Source: Nitrosomonas sp. | Lineage (GTDB): Bacteria > Pseudomonadota > Gammaproteobacteria > Burkholderiales > Nitrosomonadaceae | Length of the DNA stretch: 64,000 bases | NCBI RefSeq assembly: GCF_019635155.1 | Contig: NZ_JAHBZY010000016.1 | Coordinates: 1 to 64,000, forward strand | Direction: 5' to 3' | Shown: piece by piece, positions 19,028 through 30,218 of the stretch | Layout: the number at the start of each line of letters is the position of its first letter | How positions within the stretch are numbered: position 1 is the stretch's first letter | Notes under the pieces: model-generated | Told to the model about the DNA's origin: nothing | Database searches by the model: none | Seen by the model: the letters and a program-made list of their open reading frames with translations, nothing else | Program-made: the position numbers and the translations under genes

Positions 19028-21043
19028 ATGGGGACATTTAAGGATTTTGACGCGCCGGTATTTAAGGACTTGACCAGTGCGATACGCGCATTGGCGATGG
19101 ATGCCGTGCAAAAAGCCAATTCCGGTCACCCCGGAATGCCAATGGGAATGGCTGAAATTGCAGAGGTGCTGTGGATTCATCACCTGCGTCATAATCCTGG
19201 CAATCCGCAATGGGTTGATCGCGATCGTTTTATTTTATCAAACGGCCATGGATCCATGCTGATCTATGCACTGCTGCATCTTACGGGTTACGATCTGCCG
19301 ATGGAAGAAATCAAGAAGTTCCGGCAGTTTCATTCTAAAACACCAGGACATCCGGAATATGGGTATACCCCAGGTGTAGAGACCACGACGGGACCTCTCG
19401 GACAAGGTATTACCAATGCGGTGGGAATGGCGCTCGCGGAAAAAGTGCTGGCCGCCGAGTTTAATCGGCCTGGATACAATATTGTAGACCACAATACTTA
19501 TGTTTTTCTTGGCGACGGTTGCTTAATGGAAGGTATTTCTCATGAAGCATGCTCGTTGGCGGGAACACTGGGTTTGGGTAAATTGATTTGTTTTTACGAT
19601 GACAATGGCATTTCCATTGATGGTCATGTTGAAGGCTGGTTTACCGATGATACGCCGAAGCGTTTTGAATCTTACGGATGGCATGTGGTGCCTGACGTTA
19701 AGGGTCACGATCCCGTAGCGATCGAAGCGGCGATTGAAGCCGCTAAGCGAGTCAATGATAAACCGACAATGATTTGCTGCAAGACGATCATTGGTATGGG
19801 ATCGCCGAATATGGCCAATACCCATTCTGTTCACGGCGCGGCTCTGGGCGATGCGGAAATCGCTGCGACACGTCCGCATATTGGCTGGCATCATCCGCCA
19901 TTTGAAATTCCTCAAGAAGTCTACAATGCTTGGGATGCGAAAGCGAAAGGGCAAAAGCTGGAGGCCGAATGGAATGAGAAATTTGCGGAGTATGCTGGGA
20001 AATATCCGGCAGAAGCAGCGGAATTCAAGCGCCGCATGGCTGGAGAGCTGCCAGCTGACTGGCAAGGTTATGTCGAAAATATTATCAATCAAATCAACGC
20101 TAAGGCGGAGACCATCGCTAGCCGCAAAGCTTCACAAAATGCGATTGAAGCGCTTGCACCGGTATTGCCGGAATTGATCGGCGGTTCTGCCGATCTTGCA
20201 GGTTCTAACTTGACGTTATGGTCGGGTTCCAAAGGAGTCGCCAGTGATAATGGCGGCAATTATGTGTACTACGGCGTGCGCGAATTCGGTATGAGCGCCA
20301 TGATGAACGGGTTGTCATTGCATGGTGGTTTGATTCCTTACGGCGCGACCTTCCTGATGTTCTCGGAATATGCTCGCAACGCATTACGCATGGCCGCATT
20401 GATGAAGATCCGCAATATTTTTGTTTTTACGCACGATTCCATCGGTTTGGGCGAAGATGGTCCGACGCACCAACCGGTCGAACAAACGGCGACGTTGCGT
20501 TACATTCCGAACATGGATGTGTGGCGTCCCTGTGACACGGTGGAATCCGCTGTTTCGTGGGCGCGTGCGATTGAACGTAAGAACGGTCCTTCAACATTGA
20601 TTTTCAGCCGCCAGAACTTGCCGTTCCAGAAACGCGATGCGGCAACCATCAAGCTGATCGATAAAGGCGGCTATGTATTGTCGGAAGCAAGTAATGGCAA
20701 ACCGCAGGCCATATTGATCGCAACCGGTTCCGAAGTCGGATTGGCGATGAATGCTCAGAAAGCATTGGCTGATGAAGGTATTTTTGTGCGCGTGGTATCG
20801 ATGCCATGTACCAATGTATTTGACCGTCAGGAACCATCGTATAAAGCCGGTGTCTTGCCGAAGGGCGTTAAATGTGTCGCCATCGAAGCGGGTGTTACCG
20901 ACTTCTGGCGTAAATATGTCGGCCTGGACGGTGCAGTGGTTGGTATTGATACCTTTGGTGAATCGGCGCCGGCGGATGTGCTGTTCAAACATTTCGGTTT
21001 CACTGTCGAGAATGTCGTCAAAACAGTTAAGAACATTCTCTGA
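19028..21043 (+). CDS. tkt: Transketolase
   Basis: This TPP enzyme moves two-carbon units between sugar phosphates in the Calvin and pentose phosphate cycles. The start at 19028 follows AGGGAG at 19013; a frame extension to 18995 is less likely. The 671 residues include the N-terminal substrate site [10 protein letters not shown], the TPP motif [13 protein letters not shown]...NGISIDG, the pyrimidine-domain stretch [19 protein letters not shown] and a C-terminal domain with ATGSEVGLA. It opens the tkt-gap-pgk-pyk-fba group, suited to an autotroph that regenerates ribulose bisphosphate. Confidence 0.97.
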   Translation: MGTFKDFDAPVFKDLTSAIRALAMDAVQKANSGHPGMPMGMAEIAEVLWIHHLRHNPGNPQWVDRDRFILSNGHGSMLIYALLHLTGYDLPMEEIKKFRQFHSKTPGHPEYGYTPGVETTTGPLGQGITNAVGMALAEKVLAAEFNRPGYNIVDHNTYVFLGDGCLMEGISHEACSLAGTLGLGKLICFYDDNGISIDGHVEGWFTDDTPKRFESYGWHVVPDVKGHDPVAIEAAIEAAKRVNDKPTMICCKTIIGMGSPNMANTHSVHGAALGDAEIAATRPHIGWHHPPFEIPQEVYNAWDAKAKGQKLEAEWNEKFAEYAGKYPAEAAEFKRRMAGELPADWQGYVENIINQINAKAETIASRKASQNAIEALAPVLPELIGGSADLAGSNLTLWSGSKGVASDNGGNYVYYGVREFGMSAMMNGLSLHGGLIPYGATFLMFSEYARNALRMAALMKIRNIFVFTHDSIGLGEDGPTHQPVEQTATLRYIPNMDVWRPCDTVESAVSWARAIERKNGPSTLIFSRQNLPFQKRDAATIKLIDKGGYVLSEASNGKPQAILIATGSEVGLAMNAQKALADEGIFVRVVSMPCTNVFDRQEPSYKAGVLPKGVKCVAIEAGVTDFWRKYVGLDGAVVGIDTFGESAPADVLFKHFGFTVENVVKTVKNIL

Positions 21044-21094
21044 ATCAAATAACGTTTAAAGCACAAGAGGTTATATTTTTGCTCAAGTGCATAG

Positions 21095-22117
<1,023 letters not shown>

Positions 22118-22192
22118 TTTCGTACTTGCAGTGATGCCATCGTGATTTGTATTCTGATTGCACACTGCCTTGAATTTTAATTCATTAAGACA

Positions 22193-22218
22193 TAAAGGGT
22201 AGCGTTTGCTATCCTTTA
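22193..22218 (+). terminator. Hairpin in the gap-pgk interval
   Basis: TAAAGGGTAGC and GCTATCCTTTA form an 11-bp stem with one G-U pair and a GTTT loop, followed by a loose T-rich stretch (ATACTTTCTT). It could be a weak terminator or an mRNA-processing hairpin that separates gap from pgk expression. The T-tract is interrupted, so full termination is doubtful. Confidence 0.5.
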
Positions 22219-22249
22219 TACTTTCTTAAAGACAAATCTGGAGTTTGCC

Positions 22250-23428
22250 GTGTCTGTTATTAAACTAGTTGATCTTGACCTGAAAGGTAAGCGCGTATTC
22301 ATACGTGCGGATTTGAACGTGCCTGTAAAGGATGGCAAAGTAACCTCGGATGCACGTATTACCGCTTCCATGGCAACGATTAATCACTGTCTCAAGCAAG
22401 GCGCCAAAGTGATGGTGACTTCTCATTTGGGACGTCCCGAAGAAGGCGTGTGGACTGAGGAAAATTCCCTGAAACCGGTTGCTGACAATATTGCGGAGCG
22501 CCTCGGAAAACCCGTGCGTTTGATTAAGGATTGGGTGGAAGGTGGTTTCGATGTTGCAGCCGGTGAATTGGTTGTACTTGAGAATTGCCGTTTCAATAAA
22601 GGCGAGAAGAAAAACGTTGAAGAAACCGCGCAGAAATACGCAAAATTATGCGATGTTTTTGTGATGGATGCTTTTGGCACCGCGCATCGGGCGGAAGCTT
22701 CGACGCATGGTATCGCCAAATATGCGCCGACGGCTTGTGCGGGAATACTATTGACAGAAGAGCTGGATGCATTGACCAAGGCATTATTGAATCCGGCTCG
22801 CCCGATGGTGGCGATTGTTGGTGGTTCGAAAGTTTCGACCAAATTGACGGTACTCGAATCATTATCAGAAAAAGTCGATCAGTTAGTCGTGGGGGGAGGC
22901 ATTGCCAATACTTTCCTGAAGGCGACGGGTAAAAATGTAGGTAAATCGCTGTGTGAAGATGATCTGGTTCCGACGGCTAAAACGCTCATGGAAAAAATGG
23001 CGAAACGTAATGCATCGATTCCGATCGCGGTTGATGTGGTGGTAGGCAAGAAATTCGATGCAAATGAGCCTGCGGTATTGAAAGACGCCGGTAATGTCGC
23101 CGACGACGACATGATTTTCGATATCGGTCCGAAAAGTGCGCAGGAGCTGGTGGATATCATCATGAGAGCGGGAACGGTGGTGTGGAATGGTCCTGTGGGC
23201 GTATTTGAATTTGACCAATTTGGCGCCGGTACTGAGAAAATTGCTCGGGCTATCGCTGAAACGAAGGCTTTTACGTTGGCTGGCGGTGGTGATACCATTG
23301 CGGCAATTCAGAAGTACGATATCTATGACAAAGTTTCTTATATCTCAACAGCGGGTGGTGCATTCCTCGAATTCCTGGAAGGCAAGAAGCTGCCTGCGGT
23401 AGAAATTTTGGAAATGCGCGCTAAATAA
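22250..23428 (+). CDS. pgk: Phosphoglycerate kinase
   Basis: PGK transfers phosphate between 1,3-bisphosphoglycerate and ADP, working in reverse during carbon fixation. The start codon is GTG, followed by [20 protein letters not shown]; this is where homology starts. The 392 residues include the signature [26 protein letters not shown], the hinge [15 protein letters not shown], and the nucleotide site [17 protein letters not shown] with TLAGGGDT. It is followed by pyk after 14 bp. Confidence 0.97.
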   Translation: MSVIKLVDLDLKGKRVFIRADLNVPVKDGKVTSDARITASMATINHCLKQGAKVMVTSHLGRPEEGVWTEENSLKPVADNIAERLGKPVRLIKDWVEGGFDVAAGELVVLENCRFNKGEKKNVEETAQKYAKLCDVFVMDAFGTAHRAEASTHGIAKYAPTACAGILLTEELDALTKALLNPARPMVAIVGGSKVSTKLTVLESLSEKVDQLVVGGGIANTFLKATGKNVGKSLCEDDLVPTAKTLMEKMAKRNASIPIAVDVVVGKKFDANEPAVLKDAGNVADDDMIFDIGPKSAQELVDIIMRAGTVVWNGPVGVFEFDQFGAGTEKIARAIAETKAFTLAGGGDTIAAIQKYDIYDKVSYISTAGGAFLEFLEGKKLPAVEILEMRAK

Positions 23429-23442
23429 TTCTCAAGAAGACA

Positions 23443-24894
23443 ATGATTCGAAGAACGAAAATCGTAGCGACACTGGGGCCTGCCTGCAGCAATCCCAAAA
23501 TACTGGAACGCATGATCCGCGCCGGAGTCGATGTTGTTCGGATCAACTTCTCCCATGGCACTCGGGAACAGCATATAGAATTTGCAGAAATGACACGTTC
23601 GATTGCACGAGCAGCCGGTGTTACGGTGGGCGTATTGGCCGATTTGCAAGGACCGAAGATTCGAGTCGGCAAATTTGAGCACGGTAAAATCCGGCTGGAA
23701 GTGGGGGATCAATTTATTCTGGATGCCACTTGTGAACTTGGAAATCAGGAAAGAGTCGGTCTCGATTATAAGGAATTACCGAACGATTTGGAGACCGGCG
23801 CCACGTTGATGCTGGATGACGGCCGTATCGTGCTGGGTGTGTCGCACGTGAAAGGACATCAAGTATTTTGCGTGGTCGAGCAAGGCGGAATACTGTCGAA
23901 CAATAAAGGTATTAACCGCAAGGGCGGTGGATTGGGCGCTCCGGCGTTGACCAGTAAAGATTTGGAAGATATCAAAACCGCCGCGGAGTTTGGTGCAGAC
24001 TACTTGGCCGTATCGTTCGTCCGTTCCGGTGACGATATCCGGCAAGCGCGCTCATTGCTGCAAGAAGCGGGTGGAAATGGCATGGTTATGGCGAAGATCG
24101 AACGCTCGGAAGCGATCTTGGCATTGGACGATATCCTCGATGCTTCCGACGCGATCATGGTCGCTCGTGGCGATTTGGCGGTGGAGGTCGGCGATGCCGC
24201 AGTTCCTGCGTTGCAGAAGCGAATGATCCGCTCGGCGCGGGCTAATAACAAAACCGTCATAACGGCAACGCAAATGATGGAATCCATGATTACCAATCCG
24301 ATTCCCACACGCGCCGAGGTGTCGGACGTAGCCAATGCGGTGCTGGATGGCACCGATGCGGTCATGCTTTCGGCAGAATCCGCCGCCGGAGAATATCCGG
24401 TTGAAGCGGTTGAAGCGATGGCCAGGGTGTGTCTGGAGGCGGAGAAAGAATACCTGGTCAGCGTCGACCGGCGCATGCAAAATGTCAATCCGGCTTCCAT
24501 TGAGGAAGCAATTGCCAGGGCGACCATGTATACCGCAGGTGGTCTGCATGTTCGCGCGATCGCTGCGCTGACACAAAGTGGCGTAACGGCGTTGCTGATG
24601 TCGCGCAGAAGTTCCAAAGTACCCATTTTTGCACTGAGTCCGAATGAGGTGACTCGCCGTCGCGTTACCTTGTTTCGTGGCGTTTATCCGGTGGAATTCG
24701 GCGAAGGATTGAATGATCCGGAAGAGATTCTGAATCTGGCCGAGCAAGAGTTACTTAACCGCGGGGTGGTGCGCAATGGCGATATCATGGTAATGACCAT
24801 TGGTGAACCGGTCGGTAAAACCGGCGGTACCAATACCATGAAGATTATCAAAGTCGGTGAATGGAAAACAAGGCAAGGCCTTGATCCGGCGTGA
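23443..24894 (+). CDS. pyk: Pyruvate kinase
   Basis: The enzyme makes pyruvate and ATP from PEP and ADP. The 483-residue protein starts MIRRTKIVATLGPACSNP, with Arg and Asn/Ser ligands in VRINFSHGTREQH. The barrel signature is MAKIERSEAI with the catalytic Lys, and MVARGDLAVEVG carries metal-binding residues. The C-terminal allosteric domain is complete (ALTQSGVTALLMSRRS to TNTMKIIKVG). It is 14 bp downstream of pgk and so probably co-transcribed with it. Confidence 0.97.
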   Translation: MIRRTKIVATLGPACSNPKILERMIRAGVDVVRINFSHGTREQHIEFAEMTRSIARAAGVTVGVLADLQGPKIRVGKFEHGKIRLEVGDQFILDATCELGNQERVGLDYKELPNDLETGATLMLDDGRIVLGVSHVKGHQVFCVVEQGGILSNNKGINRKGGGLGAPALTSKDLEDIKTAAEFGADYLAVSFVRSGDDIRQARSLLQEAGGNGMVMAKIERSEAILALDDILDASDAIMVARGDLAVEVGDAAVPALQKRMIRSARANNKTVITATQMMESMITNPIPTRAEVSDVANAVLDGTDAVMLSAESAAGEYPVEAVEAMARVCLEAEKEYLVSVDRRMQNVNPASIEEAIARATMYTAGGLHVRAIAALTQSGVTALLMSRRSSKVPIFALSPNEVTRRRVTLFRGVYPVEFGEGLNDPEEILNLAEQELLNRGVVRNGDIMVMTIGEPVGKTGGTNTMKIIKVGEWKTRQGLDPA

Positions 24895-25020
24895 GTTATC
24901 GGATGCACTGGAGTCTGGATTGATGCGTACGAGAAAAAGAATCAAGCAGCAATCATCCAGAATAATCGCTTATACTAATACAACACAGAATTTTATTAAG
25001 ATACTTTAAAGGAGATCTAA

Positions 25021-26085
25021 ATGGCACTCGTATCACTCAGACAACTACTCGATCATGCGGCTGAAAACGGCTACGGCTTGCCGGCATTCAACGTCAATAA
25101 TCTGGAACAAATCCAAGCGATCATGCAAGCAGCGGATGAATGCAACAGCCCGGTCATCATGCAAGGTTCCGCCGGTGCGAGAAAATACGCCGGTGAAGCT
25201 TTTCTGCGTCATTTGATTGCAGCGGCAGTTGAAGCGTATCCGCATATCCCGATCGTCATGCACCAAGATCATGGTGCATCGCCTTCGGTATGCGTTAACG
25301 CGATTCGCAGTGGTTTCTCGAGTGTCATGATGGACGGTTCCTTGCAAGCCGATGCTAAAACACCATCCACCTACGAATATAATGTTGATGTAACAGCAGA
25401 CGTTGTGAATACTGCACATTCCGTCGGCGTATCCGTGGAAGGCGAACTGGGTTGCTTGGGTTCTTTGGAGTCGGGCATGGGCGAAGCTGAAGACGGTCAC
25501 GGTGCGGAAGGTGTGTTATCGCATGACCAACTGTTGACTGATCCGGAAGAGGCGGCTGACTTTGTGCGTAAAACCGGTGTCGACGCCTTGGCGATTGCAA
25601 TCGGCACCTCGCATGGCGCGTATAAATTTACCCGTAAACCTACCGGCGATATTCTGGCGATCCAACGTATTAAAGAAATCCATGCGCGCATTCCTAATAC
25701 ACACCTGGTGATGCACGGCTCCAGCTCGGTTCCGCAAGAATGGCTGGAAATCATCCGCAAATTCGGCGGCGACATCAAGGAAACCTATGGCGTGCCGGTT
25801 GAAGAAATTCAGGAAGGCATCAAATACGGTGTACGTAAAGTCAATATCGATACCGATATCCGCCTGGCGATGACCGGTGCGATTCGCCGCAGCCTGGAAA
25901 CCGACAAAAGCAACTTCGATCCACGTAAATTCCTGAAAGAAGCGACCGCTGCCGCCAAAGAGATTTGTAAAGCACGCTTCGAAGCCTTCGGCTGCGCCGG
26001 ACAAGCCAGCAAAATCAAAGCCATTTCGCTGGAAGACATGGCGAACCGCTATGCCAAAGGTGAATTGAACGCGGTTATTAAGTAA
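25021..26085 (+). CDS. fba: Fructose-bisphosphate aldolase, class II
   Basis: This Zn-dependent aldolase condenses dihydroxyacetone phosphate with glyceraldehyde-3-phosphate; class II Calvin-type enzymes also use erythrose-4-phosphate to make sedoheptulose bisphosphate. The 354-residue protein begins [19 protein letters not shown] and has the metal and catalytic stretch [13 protein letters not shown], then [13 protein letters not shown], and the phosphate sites [10 protein letters not shown] and [11 protein letters not shown]. Length and motifs fit the Calvin-type subgroup. AAAGGAGAT precedes the ATG. It is 126 bp after pyk, with a possible -10 (TATACT at 24971). Confidence 0.96.
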   Translation: MALVSLRQLLDHAAENGYGLPAFNVNNLEQIQAIMQAADECNSPVIMQGSAGARKYAGEAFLRHLIAAAVEAYPHIPIVMHQDHGASPSVCVNAIRSGFSSVMMDGSLQADAKTPSTYEYNVDVTADVVNTAHSVGVSVEGELGCLGSLESGMGEAEDGHGAEGVLSHDQLLTDPEEAADFVRKTGVDALAIAIGTSHGAYKFTRKPTGDILAIQRIKEIHARIPNTHLVMHGSSSVPQEWLEIIRKFGGDIKETYGVPVEEIQEGIKYGVRKVNIDTDIRLAMTGAIRRSLETDKSNFDPRKFLKEATAAAKEICKARFEAFGCAGQASKIKAISLEDMANRYAKGELNAVIK

Positions 26086-26108
26086 TTAAATCTCAGTAGC
26101 ATTCAAAA

Positions 26109-26155
26109 TAACCCTATGGTTGATTGTGCAGCTTGCATTATCAATCGTAGGGTTA
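26109..26155. terminator. Hairpin downstream of fba
   Basis: A 16-bp stem (TAACCCTATGGTTGAT with ATCAATCGTAGGGTTA, two G-U pairs) encloses a 15-base loop just after the fba stop and before the convergent yggX gene. There is no T-tract directly after the stem. It is likely a 3'-end stabiliser or factor-dependent terminator of the carbon-metabolism transcript. Confidence 0.5.
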
Positions 26156-26235
26156 CTCATAATATCTTCGCGCTATATTTCAAAATATTCGGAAGAATGG
26201 TGGCAAGTTTTGTAATAATGATCATATCTCAGCGA

Positions 26236-26514
26236 CTATGATTCATTTTTAGGTGGAACATATCCCACCGCCTGTTCTGCGCCTTCCCCAAAGAAATGTG
26301 CTTCCATTTGTTCCGCCAGGTATTTGCGGGCTTTCGGATCGGATAGATTTAAGCGGTTTTCGTTGACCAGCATGGTTTGGTGTTTGATCCATTGATTCCA
26401 GGCTTCTTTGGAAACATTTTCAAAAATCCGTTTGCCGAGCTCACCAGGATAAGTTTGGAAATCCAGACCTTCGGCCTCGCGGCCTAATTTAATGCATTTA
26501 ATCATTCGTGCCAT
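26236..26514 (-). CDS. yggX: YggX-family Fe(II)-trafficking protein
   Basis: YggX proteins are small cytoplasmic proteins that protect Fe-S clusters and handle Fe(II) under oxidative stress. The 92-residue sequence starts [19 protein letters not shown], with the conserved Cys7, and has [33 protein letters not shown] and [13 protein letters not shown], all typical. It is 75 bp downstream of argA on the same strand and convergent with fba. Confidence 0.93.
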   Translation of the reverse strand: MARMIKCIKLGREAEGLDFQTYPGELGKRIFENVSKEAWNQWIKHQTMLVNENRLNLSDPKARKYLAEQMEAHFFGEGAEQAVGYVPPKNES

Positions 26515-26589
26515 TGTGAGTATGTCCTAGAGAAAGCGGCATTATGAAACGTTCGTTTCGTTACGTAAACTGTTCGTTTAATTTTCCGG

Positions 26590-27957
26590 TTAATCACTGA
26601 GGTGCTTGATCAGTACTTTCGAACGGCGCTGATAATTATATAAATTTTGTTTGGTTCTCGGTAATTCGTCAGGTGTGGCCACGTTGAACCCGTGTTCAAT
26701 AAACCAGTGTGTGGCATGGGTAGTGAGCACGAATAATTTGTGGATGCCTTGTGCATCTGTTTTATTCTCGATGTATTTGAGCAAGCGTTCGCCATGTCCC
26801 CGGTTGCGGTAATCCGGGTGAATCGCCAGGCATGCGAGTTCGCTGGCCTGTTCTTCCGGGAATGGATAAAGCGCGGCGCAACCAAGGATGATGCCATCGT
26901 GTTCGAAGACGGTAAACCGGTCGATTTCAATTTCCAGCAATTCGCGGCTGCGTCTGACCAGAATGCCTTCGGTTTCGAGCGGTTCGATCAACTGTAAGAT
27001 ACCGCCAACGTCCTCGATTTTTGCTTTTCTGAGGGTTTGTAACGATTCTTGTGTGATCATGGTGCCGATGCCATGGTGTGTGAAGAGCTCGTGCAAAATG
27101 GCGCCATCGCAATGACGGCTGATCAAATGCGCGCGAGTGACGCCCATGTCGCAAGCTTTAGTTGCCGATTGTAATGCGGGCAGGATGGTATCCGGTATTA
27201 AGGATGCCTGAGTCGGAATTTTATGTTCCAGCAATAATTTGCTTTCGGCAACCGTCAATTCGCGTGGTAACGGAGCGATCTTGTTTTCAGCAGAAGCTGT
27301 GCAGTCGGCAGTATCCAGTAGGAAAATCAGTTTTTCGGCATGGAGTGCGATGGCGGTTTCGGTGGCGACATTTTCCATCGTCAAGTTAGAAATCTCACCT
27401 GTGGGTGAATAACCGAGTGGTGAAATCAGCACCACGTCACCTTGTTCCAGCCGTGAATGAATGGCTTGCGCATTAATCTTGCGCACTTTGCCGGTATGCA
27501 TCAGATCAACGCCTTGAATGACGCCGCAGGGACAAGCGGTGACAAAGTTGCCGCTGGTAACGCGAATCGAGGCATTGGCCATCGGCGAATTTGGCAGCCC
27601 CATTGATAACAACGCAGCGATTTCGTGATGAATGCGCCCGACCGACTCCTTGACGCATTGCAGCGCGGCGGCATCGGTAACGCGCATGCCCATGACTGTT
27701 TGCGTGTCCAATTGTAATTCATCCAAGCGCAATTGAATTTGCGGTCGGGCGCCATGAACCAGAACCAACCGGACGCCGAGGCTGGCGAGTAAGTTGATAT
27801 CGTGAATGAAATTGACGAATTGTGCATCGGTGATCATTTCACCGCTAAAACCGATGACAAAGACCTTACCGCGAAAGGTATGAATGTAGGGCGTTACTGA
27901 ACGAAACCATGCGACAAATTCAGCGGTTGTATCCGGTTTATTATTTTCGACTGTCAT
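26590..27957 (-). CDS. argA: Amino-acid N-acetyltransferase (N-acetylglutamate synthase)
   Basis: ArgA acetylates glutamate with acetyl-CoA, the first step of arginine synthesis. The 455-residue protein has an N-terminal amino-acid-kinase fold (about residues 20-285, with KVFVIGFSGEM and RLVLVHGARPQI), which binds arginine for feedback control, and a C-terminal GNAT domain (about 305-450). The GNAT domain contains LACLAIHPDYRNRGHGERLL, the acetyl-CoA loop. The stop of rsmE overlaps its start in a TCATCA (ATGA) junction, so the two are translationally coupled. Confidence 0.94.
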   Translation of the reverse strand: MTVENNKPDTTAEFVAWFRSVTPYIHTFRGKVFVIGFSGEMITDAQFVNFIHDINLLASLGVRLVLVHGARPQIQLRLDELQLDTQTVMGMRVTDAAALQCVKESVGRIHHEIAALLSMGLPNSPMANASIRVTSGNFVTACPCGVIQGVDLMHTGKVRKINAQAIHSRLEQGDVVLISPLGYSPTGEISNLTMENVATETAIALHAEKLIFLLDTADCTASAENKIAPLPRELTVAESKLLLEHKIPTQASLIPDTILPALQSATKACDMGVTRAHLISRHCDGAILHELFTHHGIGTMITQESLQTLRKAKIEDVGGILQLIEPLETEGILVRRSRELLEIEIDRFTVFEHDGIILGCAALYPFPEEQASELACLAIHPDYRNRGHGERLLKYIENKTDAQGIHKLFVLTTHATHWFIEHGFNVATPDELPRTKQNLYNYQRRSKVLIKHLSD

Positions 27958-28703
27958 CAGTAATCCCCCCAGAGCGCTTGCATCGCGGCAATTGCCGCTA
28001 AAGCGGCGCTTTCCGTACGCAAAATGCGATTGCCCAGATGCAGCGGTACAAAGCCCGAATGCGTCATCGCTAATTCTTCGTCCGCGGTGAATCCACCTTC
28101 CGGCCCTATAATAAGGGCCACTTTAGCATCGGTGACCGGCTCAGGTATATCTTTCAAGCTTTTTGTCGCCGTGGTGGATAACATGATTAGGATATCTTGC
28201 ACGGTGCGGTTCATTTTTTTCTGACTCAACCATTCTGACAGAGTGATCATCGGATCTATTGGCGGGACTTGATTTCTGCCGCATTGTTCACAGGTTGAAA
28301 TGGCGATCTTTTGCCAGTGTTGCAGACGCTTCCCGGAACGTTCGTTCGACAGATGCACAATGCTGCGGGCGGTGGATACCGGTTGGATGCGAGACACGCC
28401 GAGTTCGATTGATTTTTGTATGATCCAGTCCATTTTCTCATTCACGCAGATGGCTTGGGCGAGTTCGATTTGTAATGGGGATTCCCGGTTTGTGTCTTGG
28501 AAACTGTCGACAAATACCACGATGCGGTCTTTGCTGATGATATCGATTCGCGCGCGAAACTCACCGCCGTGACCATTGAATAGCGTGATCGGATCGCCAT
28601 TTCTAAGACGTAATACACGTGCGGCATGATGTTTATTATCAGCCGATAATTCAATCATCTGTCCAACGGTGATTGCTTCAGGATGGTAGAAACGAGCGTG
28701 CAT
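27957..28703 (-). CDS. rsmE: 16S rRNA m3U1498 methyltransferase
   Basis: RsmE methylates N3 of U1498 in 16S rRNA. The 248-residue protein begins MHARFYHPEAITVG with an N-terminal PUA-like domain. Its C-terminal SPOUT domain carries the trefoil-knot SAM motifs ALIIGPEGGFTADE and LHLGNRILRTESAALAAI, which are diagnostic. It is directly followed by argA with overlapping stop and start. Confidence 0.95.
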   Translation of the reverse strand: MHARFYHPEAITVGQMIELSADNKHHAARVLRLRNGDPITLFNGHGGEFRARIDIISKDRIVVFVDSFQDTNRESPLQIELAQAICVNEKMDWIIQKSIELGVSRIQPVSTARSIVHLSNERSGKRLQHWQKIAISTCEQCGRNQVPPIDPMITLSEWLSQKKMNRTVQDILIMLSTTATKSLKDIPEPVTDAKVALIIGPEGGFTADEELAMTHSGFVPLHLGNRILRTESAALAAIAAMQALWGDY

Positions 28704-28860
28704 GATTAATGCCGTTGCCTGGATGCGGCAATTTCAACAAATAGAGTCATGATAATATAACATGTTATGCACCCGGTATTGATGAGGCAATACGATTGAT
28801 TCCGATACGTGTTAAACCGGGAACAGTTTCTATAATATTTTTAATCATTGGAGTAAGTAT

Positions 28861-29418
28861 ATGGCAAGTTTGGAAACACCAGTTTGTGATTTTGGTTGGA
28901 GAGCGATCGATTTTGATTTGTTGGGCGTCGATGGCAAACGTTATAGCCTGGCTTCGGCAAAAGGGGAAAGCGGACTCTTGGTCATGTTTATTTGCAATCA
29001 TTGTCCGTATGTCAAGGCGGTGCAGGATCGCATTATCCGTGATGTTAATGAGTTGAAACAGCACGGTATCAATGCCATTGCCATTATGTCCAACGACCCG
29101 GCGGATTATCCGGAAGATTCTTTTGAGAACATGAAACTCGTGGCTCAACAATTGAATTATCCGTTCCCGTATGTTTGGGATGAAACGCAAGAAATTGCGA
29201 AGAAATATGGCGCGGTATGCACCCCGGATTTTTTTGGATTCAATAACAATCTGGAATTGCAATATCGCGGACGCCTCGATGCATCGCGTAAAGAAGCGGC
29301 GCCTGCGGATGTGCGCCGGGATTTATTCGAAGCAATGCTGCAAGTTGCAAAGACCGGTCACGGTCCGGCCGAGCAAATTCCCAGTATCGGATGTTCGATT
29401 AAATGGCGTACGGAGTAG
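28861..29418 (+). CDS. Thioredoxin-fold (AhpC/TSA-like) protein with CxxC
   Basis: This 185-residue protein contains FICNHCPYVKAVQDRI, a CNHC motif (Cys45, Cys48) in the position of a thioredoxin or peroxiredoxin active site, and IAIMSNDPADYPEDS plus GAVCTPDFFGF, the cis-Pro region. No signal peptide is seen, so it is probably cytoplasmic. Members of this subgroup are common in Proteobacteria and are annotated as thiol-disulfide isomerases or redoxins without a firm substrate. Its 3' end overlaps the next gene by 16 bases. Confidence 0.8.
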   Translation: MASLETPVCDFGWRAIDFDLLGVDGKRYSLASAKGESGLLVMFICNHCPYVKAVQDRIIRDVNELKQHGINAIAIMSNDPADYPEDSFENMKLVAQQLNYPFPYVWDETQEIAKKYGAVCTPDFFGFNNNLELQYRGRLDASRKEAAPADVRRDLFEAMLQVAKTGHGPAEQIPSIGCSIKWRTE

Positions 29419-30209
29419 ATGTGCTAGAAAAAGTGATTGCGGCAGTCAGAGAAGTCGCTCAGGAAGTTATTATGCCGCGCTATTTGCGTGTAGGCCGGCA
29501 AACCAAAGCGGATGGAAGTTTTTTTACCGAGGCGGATGTGGCTGCGCAAAATGCGTTATTGGATCGGTTGCAGAAAATCCATCCAGCGGCGGCGATGGGT
29601 GAGGAAATGACCGAAGCGGAGCAGCAAGCTGAATGGATTAAAGGGAAATCGGGGTTATGGAGCGTCGATCCGATCGATGGGACATCCAATTTTTATAACG
29701 GTTTGCCTTACTTCGCCACATCCGTGGCATACATGGAACAAGGACAGAGCGTTCTCGGCGTGATTTATAATCCCGTAACGGATGAGATGTTTTATGCGAC
29801 CAAAGGTAATGGCGCATTTTTAAATGGTGTCGCATTACCTCTCAAGAAACATGCACCACCAATGTCGAGTGCGATGGCGAATGTGGATCTGAAGCGGCTG
29901 GATCGGGCATTTGCTGCCAGAGTGGCCGCGTATCCGCCGTTTGCGTCGCAGCGGAATTTCGGTGCTTGCGCATTGGAGTGGTGTTATACCGCTGCCGGTT
30001 ATTTTGATTTGTACTTGCATGGTGGGCAGAAACCATGGGATTACGCTGCGGGTTCTCTAATCCTGGCGGAAGCGGGCGGCAATCTATGTGGCTTTGAACA
30101 CGATGATTATTGGACGAGTCCGCCATGGCATCGCTCGGTGATAGCCGCATTGGACCCGGTATTATTTGTACAATGGCGTGATTGGGTGCGGGAAAATCGC
30201 AAAAAATAG
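29403..30209 (+). CDS. Inositol monophosphatase-family phosphatase
   Basis: The 268-residue protein belongs to the Li+-sensitive IMPase superfamily: metal-binding GEEMTEAE, then WSVDPIDGTSNFYNGLPYFA, and the C-terminal signature KPWDYAAGSLILAEAGG. Members hydrolyse inositol-1-phosphate, histidinol phosphate or related sugar phosphates; HisN-type histidinol phosphatase is one possibility, but there are no his genes nearby. It overlaps the upstream redoxin gene and precedes trkA by 9 bp. An in-frame GTG at 29421 is an alternative start. Confidence 0.85.
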   Translation: MAYGVDVLEKVIAAVREVAQEVIMPRYLRVGRQTKADGSFFTEADVAAQNALLDRLQKIHPAAAMGEEMTEAEQQAEWIKGKSGLWSVDPIDGTSNFYNGLPYFATSVAYMEQGQSVLGVIYNPVTDEMFYATKGNGAFLNGVALPLKKHAPPMSSAMANVDLKRLDRAFAARVAAYPPFASQRNFGACALEWCYTAAGYFDLYLHGGQKPWDYAAGSLILAEAGGNLCGFEHDDYWTSPPWHRSVIAALDPVLFVQWRDWVRENRKK

Positions 30210-30218
30210 GTACTTGAA

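Noticed and set aside
19523-20092. 189-codon minus-strand frame inside tkt
   Set aside because: It lies wholly antisense to transketolase motifs and resembles no family.
24000-24747. Long minus-strand open frames (231 and 208 codons) across pyk
   Set aside because: They are antisense shadows of the well-conserved pyruvate kinase gene, with no ribosome site and composition typical of a reversed GC-biased frame.
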